A stretch of 64,000 nucleotides of DNA from Haloarcula laminariae (GCF_025457605.1 NZ_JAMZFY010000002.1:124001-188000); one strand, 5' to 3'. Shown: positions 18,232-27,720, numbered from the stretch's first letter. Notes: a model not told the origin generated them from the sequence alone. Numbers and translations: made by a program.

Positions 18232-18878
18232 TGGTCGGCCAGCCACTGCTCGACGGCGTCGGCCTCGGCTCCCCGGCGGTGAATCGTGTCCGCCTCGACG
18301 TCGACGACGGTCGAGCCGGTTCCGCCGGTCTCGCCGCCGTCGAGGACCACAGCCGCCATCTCGGTGATGGCGTCCAGCTCGCCGACGGTGGTGGCGCTTG
18401 GCTGTCCGCTGACGTTCGCGCTGGTCGCGGTCAGGGGCGCGACCGCTTCCAGCAGCGCAAGCGCCACGAGGTGGTCGGGGACGCGGACGCCGACGCGGGG
18501 GGCGCCGGCGGTCAGCGCGTCGGGCACCGACGCGCGGGCCTCGGTGACGACGGTGACCGGCCCGGGGAGGAACGTGCGCATGAACCGCTCCTCGCGGTCG
18601 GTCGGGTCGACGTAGTCGAGCGCGCTCGCCACGTCCGGCACCGCGAGCGAGACGGGCTCGTCGCGGTCCCGGCCTTTCGCCTCAAACACCCGCTCGACGG
18701 CGTCGGGGTCGGTCGCGTCGGCGGCCAGCCCGTACACCGTCTCGGTCGGGTAGACCACGAGCTCGCCGTCGCGGATGGCCGCCGCCGCGTCGTCGATGTC
18801 CGCGGCCGCGTCGAACGCGGCCGGGTCGACGGCGTCCGTCAGGTCGCTACCGTCGCCCGCTCCGCTGTCGTCGCTCAC
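18228..18878 (-). CDS. sua5: L-threonylcarbamoyladenylate synthase (Sua5/TsaC)
   Basis: Makes threonylcarbamoyl-AMP from threonine, bicarbonate and ATP for the t6A modification of ANN-decoding tRNAs. The 216-aa single YrdC domain shows KGRDRDEPVSLAV (KxR...S) and TSANVSGQPS. A GTG start at 18878 is chosen because it sits in a GTGA overlap with the stop of the upstream redoxin gene. The frame is open further upstream, but that part overlaps the redoxin gene. An acidic linker of about 30 residues precedes the domain. It lacks the C-terminal Sua5 domain. Confidence 0.93.
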   Translation of the reverse strand: MSDDSGAGDGSDLTDAVDPAAFDAAADIDDAAAAIRDGELVVYPTETVYGLAADATDPDAVERVFEAKGRDRDEPVSLAVPDVASALDYVDPTDREERFMRTFLPGPVTVVTEARASVPDALTAGAPRVGVRVPDHLVALALLEAVAPLTATSANVSGQPSATTVGELDAITEMAAVVLDGGETGGTGSTVVDVEADTIHRRGAEADAVEQWLADH

Positions 18879-19390
18879 AGCTGCGCTTCGACGGCGTCGT
18901 AGTCGGGGAAGGCGGGCCACTCCTCGCCCACCCACGCGTACTCGACTGTGCGGTCCGAGTCGAGGAGGAAGACGGCGGGCCGGGGCTCGGCGAGGCCCTC
19001 CATCCCGTCGATGTCCATGTCGATGCCGTAGGCCTCGGCGACTCCGTTTTTCGGGTCGGAGAACAGCCGGGCCTGCCCAGCGACGCCGCGTTCCTCGAGC
19101 AGGTCCTTGTGGGCGTAGGGCGTCGAGATGGAGACGCCGACGACGGTGGCGTCCTCGTGCCACGCCCGGTCCCGGACCTCGTTCCAGAGGTACGTCGCCG
19201 GGAACGCCCCGTCCATCGGGTGAAAGAGGACGAGAACGGGGTCGTCGCTCTCGGCACAGACCGCCGAGAGCGAGGTGTCAGCCCAGTACTCGTCGTTGAC
19301 CAGCGGGCGGGTGAAGTCGGGCGCCTGTTCGCCCTCCTCGGGGTGGTCGGCCGGCCCCAGTTCCACCACGTCGAAGTCGAATTCGGCCAT
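18875..19390 (-). CDS. Peroxiredoxin-like redoxin without the peroxidatic Cys
   Basis: A 171-aa thioredoxin-fold protein of the AhpC/TSA type (APDFTRPLVND, VVGVSISTPYAHKDLLEE, PAVFLLDSDRTVEYAWVG). At the place where peroxiredoxins have PxxxTxxC the sequence reads FHPMDGAFPATYLWNEVRD, with no cysteine. The only Cys is Cys45, in SLSAVCAESDD. It is unlikely to be a standard peroxidase; a chaperone or regulatory role is possible. It lies between a glutaredoxin-like gene and sua5, with 1-nt and 4-nt overlaps, so all three form one operon. Confidence 0.85.
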   Translation of the reverse strand: MAEFDFDVVELGPADHPEEGEQAPDFTRPLVNDEYWADTSLSAVCAESDDPVLVLFHPMDGAFPATYLWNEVRDRAWHEDATVVGVSISTPYAHKDLLEERGVAGQARLFSDPKNGVAEAYGIDMDIDGMEGLAEPRPAVFLLDSDRTVEYAWVGEEWPAFPDYDAVEAQL

Positions 19391-19653
19391 CAGGCGACCC
19401 CCTCCTCGGCCTGTCCGTACGTCCGCTCCAGATACGCGACGATGTTGGCGCTCTCGCTCATCGTCACGCCCGTGGATTCGTCGACGATAGCGGGAACGGT
19501 CCGCTTACCGGTGAGCCGCTTGACCGCGTCGCGCTCGGAGTGCATCGGTTCGATGAACCGCGACCGGTAGGAGAGCCCGAGGTCGTCGAGCGTCCGGACC
19601 ACCCGCTCACAGAACGGACAGGCCTGCAGCCGGTAGAGTGTGATGTCGCTCAT
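19390..19653 (-). CDS. Glutaredoxin-like / GST N-terminal-type protein
   Basis: An 87-aa thioredoxin-fold protein with the redox motif Cys12-Pro-Phe-Cys15 near its start, a cis-Pro in KRTVPAIVD, and ESANIVAYLERTYG, which is typical of glutaredoxin and GST N-terminal domains. It probably reduces disulfides; haloarchaea use gamma-glutamylcysteine rather than glutathione. It is the first gene of the grx-redoxin-sua5 operon, and its stop overlaps the next ATG by one base. Confidence 0.9.
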   Translation of the reverse strand: MSDITLYRLQACPFCERVVRTLDDLGLSYRSRFIEPMHSERDAVKRLTGKRTVPAIVDESTGVTMSESANIVAYLERTYGQAEEGVA

Positions 19654-19753
19654 ACGGCCACAGGTAGGAGCGAGACACCCCTAAGGGCTTCGCCACGGAG
19701 CGCAAGCGGTGACGACAAGGCTTAATCCCCGGCGAGGACAACTCCGACCGTTG

Positions 19754-21124
19754 ATGGCCTCACCCACGGCGGTCACGTTGTCAGCGGTGCCGCTCCAGAC
19801 GTTCGACGTCGTCGGCGTCGCCGTTCCCGAAAGCGCCGTCCTCGTCGGCGGCATCGTCACCATACTCCTTCTCATCGTCCTGTCGGCGTTTTTCTCCTCC
19901 TCGGAGATAGCGATGTTCTCCCTGCCGGCCCACCGGACCGAGGCGCTTGTCGAGGACGGCGTCCCCGGCGCACGCACGCTCAAGGCGCTCAAATCCGACC
20001 CGCACCGTCTCCTCGTGACGATTCTCGTCGGGAACAACCTCGTCAACATCGCGATGTCCTCCATCGCGACGGGGCTGCTCGGCTTTTACCTCTCGCGGGG
20101 GCAGGCCGTGCTCGCGGCGACCTTCGGCGTCACCGCCATCGTCCTGCTGTTCGGCGAGAGCGCCCCCAAGAGCTACGCCGTCGAGAACACCGAGTCGTGG
20201 GCGCTTCGCATCTCGAAGCCGCTGCAGGTCTCGGAGAAGGTCCTGCTCCCGCTCATCCTCTTTTTCGACTACCTGACCCGCGTCGTCAACAAGATAACCG
20301 GCGGCCGGTCGGCCATCGAGACCTCCTACGTCACCCGCGAGGAGATACAGGACATCATCGAGACGGGCGAGCGGGAGGGCGTCCTGGACGAGGAGGAACG
20401 GGAGATGCTCCAGCGCACGCTCCGGTTCAACGACACCATCGCCAAGGAGGTGATGACCCCGCGCCTGGACATGACCGCCGTCGCCAAGGACGACTCCATC
20501 CGTGAGGCCCTCGAAACGGCCATCCAGAGCGGCCACGCCCGCCTGCCCGTCTACGAGGGGAGCCTGGACAACGTCATCGGCGTCGTCCACATCCGCGACC
20601 TCGTCCGGGACTTAGACTACGGGGAGACGTTCGCCGAGGACATCGTCCTCGAAGACCTCATCGAACCCACCCTCCACGTCCCCGAGTCGAAGAACGTCGA
20701 CGACCTGCTGACCGAGATGCGGGCCGAACGCCTGCATATGGTCATCGTCATCGACGAGTTCGGCACCACGGAGGGGCTGGTGACGATGGAGGACCTCACC
20801 GAGGAGATCGTCGGCGAGATACTCGAAGGCGAGGAGGAAGAGCCGATCGAGTACATCGGCGACGACACGGTCACGGTCAAAGGCGAGGTCAACATCGAGG
20901 AGGTCAACGAGGCGCTGGAGCTTGAGCTCCCCGAGGGCGAGGAGTTCGAGACCATCGCCGGCTTCATCTTCAACCGCGCCGGCCGGCTCGTCGAGGAGGG
21001 CGAGACCATCACCTTCGAGGGCGTCGAGATACGCATCGAGCAGGTCGAGAACACCCGCATCATGAAGGCCCGCATCGTCAAGCTCGATTCCGAGGAAGGG
21101 ACAGAGGAAGCCCAGGTCGAGTAG
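19754..21124 (+). CDS. CNNM/CorC-type membrane protein (DUF21-CBS-CorC_HlyC)
   Basis: A 456-aa protein with an N-terminal DUF21/CNNM membrane domain (about residues 25-190, FFSSSEIAMFSLPAHRT typical), a paired CBS domain (about 205-330, KEVMTPRLDMTAV and MVIVIDEFGTTEGLVTMEDL), and a C-terminal CorC_HlyC domain (about 365-445, FETIAGFIFNRAGRLVEEGE). Such proteins are linked to Mg2+ or Na+ transport, with the CBS pair sensing ATP/Mg. The start is MASPTAVT; an in-frame ATG 15 codons upstream lacks family support. Convergent with the next PiT gene. Confidence 0.93.
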   Translation: MASPTAVTLSAVPLQTFDVVGVAVPESAVLVGGIVTILLLIVLSAFFSSSEIAMFSLPAHRTEALVEDGVPGARTLKALKSDPHRLLVTILVGNNLVNIAMSSIATGLLGFYLSRGQAVLAATFGVTAIVLLFGESAPKSYAVENTESWALRISKPLQVSEKVLLPLILFFDYLTRVVNKITGGRSAIETSYVTREEIQDIIETGEREGVLDEEEREMLQRTLRFNDTIAKEVMTPRLDMTAVAKDDSIREALETAIQSGHARLPVYEGSLDNVIGVVHIRDLVRDLDYGETFAEDIVLEDLIEPTLHVPESKNVDDLLTEMRAERLHMVIVIDEFGTTEGLVTMEDLTEEIVGEILEGEEEEPIEYIGDDTVTVKGEVNIEEVNEALELELPEGEEFETIAGFIFNRAGRLVEEGETITFEGVEIRIEQVENTRIMKARIVKLDSEEGTEEAQVE

Positions 21125-21163
21125 GGACGGCGCCGCGAGCGCTCGATACTCGTGAGGTACTAG

Positions 21164-22363
21164 TCAGACGACCGAATCGACGGCGAAGAAGACGCCGTAC
21201 GAGAGCGCGAACGCGAGGACGAGCGAGCCGAGCCACGCCAGCACCGTCTTGCCCATCTTCCCGCGGCTGACCTCGCCGTCGCCGGCCGCGGCGCCGGAGC
21301 CGACGATGGCCGAGACGATTATCTCGTTGAAGGAGACCGGCAGCCCGAAAAACACCGCCGTCTGGGCGATGAGGAAACTCGGGATGAGCGCGGCGATAGA
21401 GCGCCGGGGGCCGAGCGAGGAGTAGTCCTGGGCGATGGCCTTTATCATCCGCGGGGCGCCGGTCCAGGAGCCGATGAGCAGGCCGAGCCCGCCGAACAGC
21501 AGGACGCCGGTGATGGGGATGACCGACGCCGGCCCGGTGTCCAGCAGCGGGAGCAGCGGGCCCAGCGCGAGCCCGACCTGGCTCCCGCCCGCGGAGAACG
21601 CGACCAGGCCGCCGAGTACGAGCAGGAAGTGCCGCTGGCCGGCCGCGGTGTCGGCTTGAACATCTCGGTAGAGCAGGCCTCCGCCGAGCAGCGCCGCCAG
21701 GAGCGTGACGGCGGCTATCGTCGGTAGTATCGGCGTCCCGAGCGTCCGGCCGACCGCTCGCGCGACGGAGGCCTGCGCGGAGCCCGGCGCGAGCAGGACG
21801 AAGCGGACGTTCGCGAGCAGCGCGGCGACGAGCGCTCCCAGCAGTGGGACCACCACGTCTTCGGGGACGGACTCGTTGCGCAACAGCGAGGCCGTCGCGT
21901 AGGCGATGCCGCCGCCGACGAAGGGGACCGCGACCCACAGCGAGACGATTTCGACGTACTTGGCCGTCGCCGGCTGGCCGCCCATCGCCAGCCCGACGCC
22001 GACGACGGCGCCGGTGACGGTAAAGGCCGTCGCGATGGGGTAGCCGGTGAAGATGCCGAAGGCCACCAGCAGCGCCGCGGTCACGAGCGCGACGATGGCC
22101 GCTATCGCGGAGAGCCCGCCGCCGTCCGGGAAGAGGACGAGGCCGCCGCCGACGGTCTCGGTGACGTTCGCACCCTGTAACACCGCGCCGGCCAGCCCGA
22201 GGATACCGACCAGAAAGCCGGCCCGCATCACGGATATCGCGTTGGCGCCGACCGCCGGCGCGAAGGGTGTCGAGCCGGAGGAGCCCGCCCCGATAGCCCA
22301 GGCCATGAACAGGCTCGCCGCCGACGCCACGATCAGCGTCACTAGTACGCTCGTCGCTACCAT
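21164..22363 (-). CDS. PiT-family inorganic phosphate transporter (first copy)
   Basis: A 399-aa membrane protein of the PHO-4/PiT family. Both duplicated halves carry the family signature: GSTPFAPAVGANAISVMRAG in the first half and LVAFSAGGSQVGLALGPLL in the second. It imports phosphate coupled to Na+ or H+. Gene direction is opposite to the second PiT gene, 265 bp away, and the pair is divergent. Together with the copies at 22629 and 35354, this window has three paralogues. Confidence 0.92.
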   Translation of the reverse strand: MVATSVLVTLIVASAASLFMAWAIGAGSSGSTPFAPAVGANAISVMRAGFLVGILGLAGAVLQGANVTETVGGGLVLFPDGGGLSAIAAIVALVTAALLVAFGIFTGYPIATAFTVTGAVVGVGLAMGGQPATAKYVEIVSLWVAVPFVGGGIAYATASLLRNESVPEDVVVPLLGALVAALLANVRFVLLAPGSAQASVARAVGRTLGTPILPTIAAVTLLAALLGGGLLYRDVQADTAAGQRHFLLVLGGLVAFSAGGSQVGLALGPLLPLLDTGPASVIPITGVLLFGGLGLLIGSWTGAPRMIKAIAQDYSSLGPRRSIAALIPSFLIAQTAVFFGLPVSFNEIIVSAIVGSGAAAGDGEVSRGKMGKTVLAWLGSLVLAFALSYGVFFAVDSVV

Positions 22364-22628
22364 CTACACCGGCGTTTGCCCTACCGACGCATCAGCCTAC
22401 CGTTCCCTGCATCATCTCCACCCGAAGCGGAGGGGTGAGAGGTGGTGACATGCCACAGTCGAAGAGTGGCACCGGTCGGTGTACTGCCGCGGTGGGAGTC
22501 TGCGCGATGACGGCCACCAGGCGCCGCCCGGCATCCGTGTGTATGAGACAGCGGCCAACGGAGACCGCCTGTCGGTCGGTGGTGTCAGAAACTATAACAC
22601 TGAGTCCGATGATGTTGACGCAACTACG

Positions 22629-23873
22629 ATGGTAGAACTTCTGACCGTCGTCGGTATCGCCGTCGCTGTGTTTGTCGGGTTCAACATCGGCGGGTCATCG
22701 ACGGGCGTCGCGTTCGGTCCGGCCGTCGGCTCACGCCTCGTTCGGAAGACGACTGCGGGCGCCCTGTTCGTTGGCTTTGGCTTTCTCGGAGCGTGGACCG
22801 TCGGCCGGAACGTCATCGCGACGATGAGCAGCAGTATCGTGCCGGCGACGCAGTTCACGCCCATCGCAAGCGTCGCCGTTCTGTTTTTCACCGGCGCGTC
22901 GCTGCTGGTGTCGAATCTTTACGGCGTCCCCGCCTCGACCTCGATGACCGCTGTTGGCGCCATCGTCGGACTCGGGCTGGCCTCGGGCACTCTCAATCAG
23001 GCGCTGATGTTCGTCATCGTCTCGGCCTGGATCGTCGCCCCGCTGGTGTGTCTGGTCATCGGGGTCGTGGTCGGCCGCTATCTGTACCCGTATCTCGACC
23101 GCTATATCGCGTTCACGACGTTCAGGCTCCACTTCATCCAGCTCGACCGGTCGGGCGTCGTTCCCCGGCCGTACGTAAACCGGAACGCGTCGCTGCAGGA
23201 TACAATCGGCTCCCTATCGGTGGTCGTCATCGGCTGTTATATGGCGTTTTCGGCGGGGGCGTCGAACGCGGCAAACGCCGTCGCCCCACTGGTCGGTACG
23301 GGAGGGTCGCTCACCGTCGACCAGGGCGTCCTGCTCGCGGTGGCGGCCTTCGGGCTGGGGAGTTTCACAATCGCCCGGCGCACGCTGGAGACGGTCGGGG
23401 ACGATATCACGGAGCTGCCGATTCTCGCGTCGCTGATAGTCTCCGTGGTCGGTGGGACGGTCATCACAGTGCTCTCGTACTTCGGAATTCCAGCGAGTCT
23501 GGCAGTCAGTACGACATCGACAATCATCGGGCTCGGCTGGGGCCGGGCGAGCCGTGCGGCGACACTGGCCGAGCTAGCGAAACCAGCGCCTGAGGGGCCG
23601 AGTCTGGACGTGACGACCGGCGCGCTAGTCACGTCGCGGGCCGAGGACGCCCCCGCCGGGCCGACGATCGGGGATATCGCCCGACACGAGCAACCGGCCG
23701 AGAAGCCAGACGAGACGCCGGCGGTCCCGGATGTCGGCGCGGAGGGGCCGGCAGACCTCGACGAGCGGAGCCTCTTCGACCCGGCGGCGGCCAAGCGTAT
23801 CGTGCTGATGTGGGTGTTGACGCCGTCGCTGGCGATCGTCGCCTCGTATCCGGTGTTTGTGTTCTTGCTGTGA
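22629..23873 (+). CDS. PiT-family inorganic phosphate transporter (second copy)
   Basis: A 414-aa paralogue with the PiT motifs FNIGGSSTGVAFGPAVGSRL and FSAGASNAANAVAPLVGTGG. It differs from the other two copies by a hydrophilic, acidic, Pro-rich loop of about 75 residues before a last hydrophobic segment (KRIVLMWVLTPSLAIVASYP). The start is at MVELLTVVGI; a TATA-like ctataac about 33 bp upstream supports it. In other archaea such longer PiT proteins transport phosphate or sulfate, so the substrate is not certain. Confidence 0.88.
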   Translation: MVELLTVVGIAVAVFVGFNIGGSSTGVAFGPAVGSRLVRKTTAGALFVGFGFLGAWTVGRNVIATMSSSIVPATQFTPIASVAVLFFTGASLLVSNLYGVPASTSMTAVGAIVGLGLASGTLNQALMFVIVSAWIVAPLVCLVIGVVVGRYLYPYLDRYIAFTTFRLHFIQLDRSGVVPRPYVNRNASLQDTIGSLSVVVIGCYMAFSAGASNAANAVAPLVGTGGSLTVDQGVLLAVAAFGLGSFTIARRTLETVGDDITELPILASLIVSVVGGTVITVLSYFGIPASLAVSTTSTIIGLGWGRASRAATLAELAKPAPEGPSLDVTTGALVTSRAEDAPAGPTIGDIARHEQPAEKPDETPAVPDVGAEGPADLDERSLFDPAAAKRIVLMWVLTPSLAIVASYPVFVFLL

Positions 23874-23903
23874 CGGACGGTTCGACAAAACGACGGCGGC
23901 GAG

Positions 23904-24091
23904 CTTCGTACGATATCGCTTCTCGGACCCCAGACCGATGCCGGCGGCACAACCGCCGCTTAGTTCGATTTGGCGTCGGCGATGCCGGAAGCCGACGTTG
24001 CTCGCACGGCGACGAGCTTAGTTCGACTTCGCCTCTCGAACACCAAACCGACGCCGAACAGATGAACTGCTCTTAGTTCGACTTCGCATCG
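23904..24091. repeat. Four degenerate ~56-bp repeats carrying the stop codon of the 24073 gene
   Basis: Units start at about 23904, 23959, 24017 and 24072, at intervals of 55, 58 and 55 bp, and share the core cttagttcgacttcgc. The first pair (23904-24016) aligns with the second pair (24017-24090 onward) over most of its length, for example ccagaccgatgccgg and ccaaaccgacgccga. Three units carry the same TAA stop of the - strand DAKSN or EAKSN tail. They look like tandem duplications of the 3' end of the - strand gene that have since diverged. No gene is otherwise supported between 23874 and 24072. Confidence 0.7.
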
Positions 24092-24783
24092 GTTTCCTCG
24101 CCCGGCTCGACCGCCTCGACGCCCTCGGCGGCCTCGACCGCGTCGGTCACCTTCTCGGTGTCGACGTGCCAGCGGTCGACGTCGGAGTCGTAGTCGGCCA
24201 GCCGGTTCGAGACGCGCACCTTCAGGTCGTCGTCGTTGACGTTGACCTCGAAGACGTACTCGGGTGCCTCCTCGTCGCCGATGCGCTGGAGGTTCGCGCT
24301 CACGAGTGGGTTGTCGAAGTAGTAGGGCGCAATCTGGGTCATCACGTTGCGATAGACGGTGTCCTCGACCTTGCGCAGCGCCTTCCGGCCCGCGGAGTCG
24401 GCCGCGCGGGCGACGTAGTCGACCGATTCGCCCCACTTGTCGATGGCCTCGTCGGGCTCGTCGAGGCTCTCGTAGGACTCGGTGAGCTTCTCGCCGGCCT
24501 TCTGGAGGTCCTCGTCGGGGTCTTTCCCCGCCCGCTCCCCCTTGCCCTCGTCGATGCTCGCCTGCTCGGCCGTCTTCTCGTTGACGTCCTCATCGAGGCG
24601 CTCGTGGCTCTTCGGCCGCCACTCGTCGAACTCTTCGAGGGCCTCGTCGTCGATGTCCGTCTCGACGGAGTCGTCCTCGAACAGCTCCTTCAGTGCCTGC
24701 GTGATGCGCTCGCCGTGCTCGACGACGTCGACCCAGCCGCCGTGTGTCTTGAATCCAGAGACGCTCTCTTCGATATCTGCCAT
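24073..24783 (-). CDS. Conserved haloarchaeal protein (DUF5828-like)
   Basis: A 236-aa soluble, strongly acidic protein. The N-terminal part (MADIEESVSGFKTHGGWVDV) and the middle (YVARAADSAGRKALRKVEDTVYRNVMTQ) look like the haloarchaeal family usually labelled DUF5828, named from memory. A central region is rich in Glu, Lys and Asp and probably helical; the C-terminal third is alpha/beta (YVFEVNVNDDDLKVRVSNRL). It ends in ETDAKSN, and copies of this tail sequence are repeated just downstream. The start is at the first ATG behind the AT-rich gap at 24784-24900. Function unknown. Confidence 0.7.
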   Translation of the reverse strand: MADIEESVSGFKTHGGWVDVVEHGERITQALKELFEDDSVETDIDDEALEEFDEWRPKSHERLDEDVNEKTAEQASIDEGKGERAGKDPDEDLQKAGEKLTESYESLDEPDEAIDKWGESVDYVARAADSAGRKALRKVEDTVYRNVMTQIAPYYFDNPLVSANLQRIGDEEAPEYVFEVNVNDDDLKVRVSNRLADYDSDVDRWHVDTEKVTDAVEAAEGVEAVEPGEETDAKSN

Positions 24784-24933
24784 TGTAGAAGGTACGGACG
24801 GTGTGGTACCGTGTGGTCGGTAGTTGACGCTGGGGCTGGTTAAGCGTTTCCGCCGTCGCCCGGGCGGTCGACGCGACGGAGGAGTCAGCGGTGCGTGCGA
24901 ACACTTATCCGACAGATATCGGTATGCAGTCGC

Positions 24934-25419
24934 ATGCTTCCGCGTCGTCGACTGCTGGCACTGACCGGGTCGTTGATAGTCGGAGCGGGCTGTAGCGGGA
25001 CGAGTTCCGAGAGCGGTCCGCAAGTGGTGTGTGACTCCGGCGTCCTCGCCGGCGGCGGGGAGGTCGTCTTCGGGCTGACGCCGCAGGTGTCCAGCTACGG
25101 GCGAAGCGACAGCCCGGTCGTCGAACTGACCGTGCCGGTCCGGCAGTCGGTGCTGACCGAGGAGAACGTCGACCGCATCGAGATTCGGCGCGGCGGGGAG
25201 ACCGAGTACATCGTTCCGGTCAACCCCGAGAACGACGAGCCGGTCGGCGACAGCGGGCGCTACGACGTCGACGACGTCGTCGAGTACACCCAGTCGCTGG
25301 GCCACGTCCCGCAGAACGGCCGGCCATGGTTGGTCGCGTTCGACGCCGAGGGCGAACAACTGGACGAGCTCCGAATCGAGTTTCGCTGTTACCGACGGCC
25401 CGAGCGACAGACGAGCTAG
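24934..25419 (+). CDS. Small lipoprotein of unknown function
   Basis: A 161-aa protein starting [20 protein letters not shown]: Arg-rich n-region, hydrophobic core and lipobox, so an exported, probably Tat-dependent lipoprotein. The mature part is a beta-rich domain with two cysteines ([13 protein letters not shown] near the start, EFRCYRRP at the end) that might form a disulfide. An ATG 13 codons upstream is in frame but would bury the signal peptide, so I do not use it. No function is recognisable. Confidence 0.72.
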   Translation: MLPRRRLLALTGSLIVGAGCSGTSSESGPQVVCDSGVLAGGGEVVFGLTPQVSSYGRSDSPVVELTVPVRQSVLTEENVDRIEIRRGGETEYIVPVNPENDEPVGDSGRYDVDDVVEYTQSLGHVPQNGRPWLVAFDAEGEQLDELRIEFRCYRRPERQTS

Positions 25420-25461
25420 AGGTTGTTGCGCTTATCAGTCTCGCTCCCATATCCGATAGCG

Positions 25462-26154
25462 ATGCCATCCGCACTGTTCGTAGTCAGCGAAGAGGGGTAC
25501 TGGGGCGAGGAATGTATCGAGCCGCTCACGACACTCACCGACGCCGGCGTCGACATCGAGGTCGCGACGCCGAGCGGGTCGCCGCCGGTCATCGACGAGC
25601 GCTCCGTCGACCCCGAGGAGGTCGGCGAGGAGACGGCCGAACACGTGATGGAGGTCCACGAGAGCGACGAGCGGCTCAACGACCCCTCCCCGGTCGCACA
25701 GGTCGACGCCATCGACTACGACGCCGTCGTCTTCCCCGGCGGCCACGGCACCGCGTGGGACGTCAACCAGGACCGGGACGCCCGCCGGCTGCTGCGGGAC
25801 GCCGTCGCCCACGAGGACGGCAAGGCGCTGGTCGTCTGTCACGCCGTCGGGATTCTGGCCTTCACCCGGGAGAGCGCCGGCGACTTCCTCGTCGACGGGC
25901 GCTCGGTCACCGGCTTCCCCAACGAGTGGGAGGAGGGCATCGTCGACGACAACGGCGTGATGCCCGACGGCCGCAAGCTCCCCTACTGGGTCGAGGACGA
26001 GGTCATCGCCGCCGGCGGCGACTGGGACGCCGAACTCGACGACGACACCAGCGTCACCGTCGACGGCGACCTCATCACGGCCCGAGGCCCCCCCTCCTCG
26101 GCCGAAGCGGCGCGGACGCTGCTCGAGGAGCTGGGCGTCGAGCAGCCGGCCTGA
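25462..26154 (+). CDS. DJ-1/PfpI family protein (Hsp31/glyoxalase III-like)
   Basis: A 230-aa protein of the type 1 glutamine amidotransferase-like superfamily. The nucleophile elbow is Cys126 in ALVVCHAVG, and the conserved acidic position is in SEEGYWGEE near the N-terminus. [14 protein letters not shown] and [12 protein letters not shown] match the Hsp31-like class, which has chaperone, deglycase or glutathione-independent glyoxalase activity. It starts 42 bp after the lipoprotein gene; a link between them is uncertain. Confidence 0.87.
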   Translation: MPSALFVVSEEGYWGEECIEPLTTLTDAGVDIEVATPSGSPPVIDERSVDPEEVGEETAEHVMEVHESDERLNDPSPVAQVDAIDYDAVVFPGGHGTAWDVNQDRDARRLLRDAVAHEDGKALVVCHAVGILAFTRESAGDFLVDGRSVTGFPNEWEEGIVDDNGVMPDGRKLPYWVEDEVIAAGGDWDAELDDDTSVTVDGDLITARGPPSSAEAARTLLEELGVEQPA

Positions 26155-26207
26155 GGCTGGCGCGTCGCTGTCGTCAACGTTTACTTCCCACCCGTCAAGG
26201 CCACCGT

Positions 26208-26885
26208 ATGGCACTCGAACAGCGCGGTGACGCCTCGATAGTCACCCACGCGCTCGCGCAGGACGAACTTTCCCGACTGCGCGAGAAGGAGACCGAACAG
26301 GTCGAGTTCCGGAAGGGGCTCGTCCGGCTGGGACGGCTCTGTGGCTACGAGATCATCGACGGGCGCATGGAGACCGAGTACGTCGAGATAGAGACCCCCC
26401 TGACCACGACGATGGGCGAGCGGGTGACGGGCCTGGACGACGTGGTCATCGTCAACGTCCTCCGGGCGGCGACGCCGTTCGTCGAGGGGCTCCTGAAGGC
26501 GTTCCCCCGCGCCCGCCAGGGCGTCATCTCGGCGAGCCGGGACGAGTCCGCGGGGATGGACGACGACGGCGAGTTCCCGATCTCCGTCGACTACGTCAAA
26601 CTGCCCGACATCGACCCCGAGGACACCGTCATCGTCGCCGACCCGATGCTGGCGACGGGGTCGACGATGTCCACCGTGCTCTCCTACATCACCGAGCAGG
26701 AAGCCGACCCCGAGCGTCTGATTGCGCTCTCGGCGGTAGCCGCTCCGCCCGGTATCGTACGGGTCTCGGAGTCCGTCCCCGAGGCCGACCTGCTGACCGT
26801 CGCCATCGACGACGAACTCAACGAGGACGGCTTTATCGTGCCGGGACTGGGCGACGCCGGGGACCGAGCGTTCCGGACGACCTGA
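26208..26885 (+). CDS. upp: Uracil phosphoribosyltransferase
   Basis: Salvages uracil with PRPP to UMP. The 225-aa sequence has the PRPP-binding loop [15 protein letters not shown] and the C-terminal uracil-binding [10 protein letters not shown], and family length is normal. The ATG at 26208 is about 30 bp behind a possible TATA box (gtttactt), consistent with a leaderless start. It lies 53 bp behind the DJ-1 gene on the same strand and is convergent with the next cluster. Confidence 0.97.
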   Translation: MALEQRGDASIVTHALAQDELSRLREKETEQVEFRKGLVRLGRLCGYEIIDGRMETEYVEIETPLTTTMGERVTGLDDVVIVNVLRAATPFVEGLLKAFPRARQGVISASRDESAGMDDDGEFPISVDYVKLPDIDPEDTVIVADPMLATGSTMSTVLSYITEQEADPERLIALSAVAAPPGIVRVSESVPEADLLTVAIDDELNEDGFIVPGLGDAGDRAFRTT

Positions 26886-27082
26886 GCCGTCGAGCACTGC
26901 GAGGCCCGCGCGGCGGGAGTCGAAACGTCTTTGAGGCGGGTCGGACTACGGATAGCACTGCGACGGTTCGCCGACCGTACAACCCCCTTGCTTCTGCTGG
27001 AAACCGATAGACTGCGGACGTATTTCTCTCCAGTTGAAACAATTGTCGTGACCGAGACGGGTGTGGCGGCGACCGGCCTCGG

Positions 27083-27688
27083 TCAAACGTCGACGTCGAT
27101 GTCGGCCCGGCCGCTGGTCGCGCTGCGGACGCGGTCCCGCAGTTCGCTCCCCTCAGCTGTCGGTACCCGGACCGCGAACGTCACCTCGGCTCCGTAGTCC
27201 GCGGTGAACTCCACGTCGGCCGACTCCAGCAGTCCGCGGACGCTGCCGGAGTCGTCGTATTCGACGGTTATGTCGAACCGCTCGTGGGGGACCGACTCGA
27301 CGACGCCGGCGGCGTCGACCCCCTCCTTGACCGCCCGCGAGTACGCCCGTGCCAGCCCGCCGACGCCGAGGTTCGTCCCGCCGTAGTAGCGGGTGACCAC
27401 GGCGGCGACGTTCTCTATCTCGCGTTGCTGGAGGACGTTCAGGGCCGGCTTGCCCGCGCTGCCGCTGGGTTCGGCGTCGTCGCTCGAATACTCCCGGAAC
27501 GGGGAGGCCCGCACCCGGTAGGCCGGGACGTTGTGGGTCGCGTCGGCGTAGTCGGCGCGAATCTCGTCGACGAACGCCTCGGCCGCGTCGACCGTCTCCG
27601 CGGGGGCGACGTGGCCGATGAACTGAGAGCCCTGCACCTCGAAGCTCGCGGCGGCGCGCTCGGCGACGGTCCGGAAGCGCTCTGTCAC
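27083..27688 (-). CDS. IMPACT family protein (YigZ-like)
   Basis: A 201-aa member of the UPF0029/YigZ family. The signature EPSGSAGKPALNVLQ is followed by VVTRYYGGTNLGVGGL, and the C-terminal DUF1949-like domain (about residues 130-200) resembles an EF-G domain V. Family members are linked to translational control or tRNA binding, but the biochemical role is unclear. A GTG start (VTERFRTV) is chosen because it begins the conserved region; the frame extends upstream without family support. It is the last gene of the hisB-led string. Confidence 0.87.
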   Translation of the reverse strand: MTERFRTVAERAAASFEVQGSQFIGHVAPAETVDAAEAFVDEIRADYADATHNVPAYRVRASPFREYSSDDAEPSGSAGKPALNVLQQREIENVAAVVTRYYGGTNLGVGGLARAYSRAVKEGVDAAGVVESVPHERFDITVEYDDSGSVRGLLESADVEFTADYGAEVTFAVRVPTAEGSELRDRVRSATSGRADIDVDV

Positions 27689-27720
27689 ACCGGCCGGTTG
27701 GGCCGGCGGGCGAATAGCCC

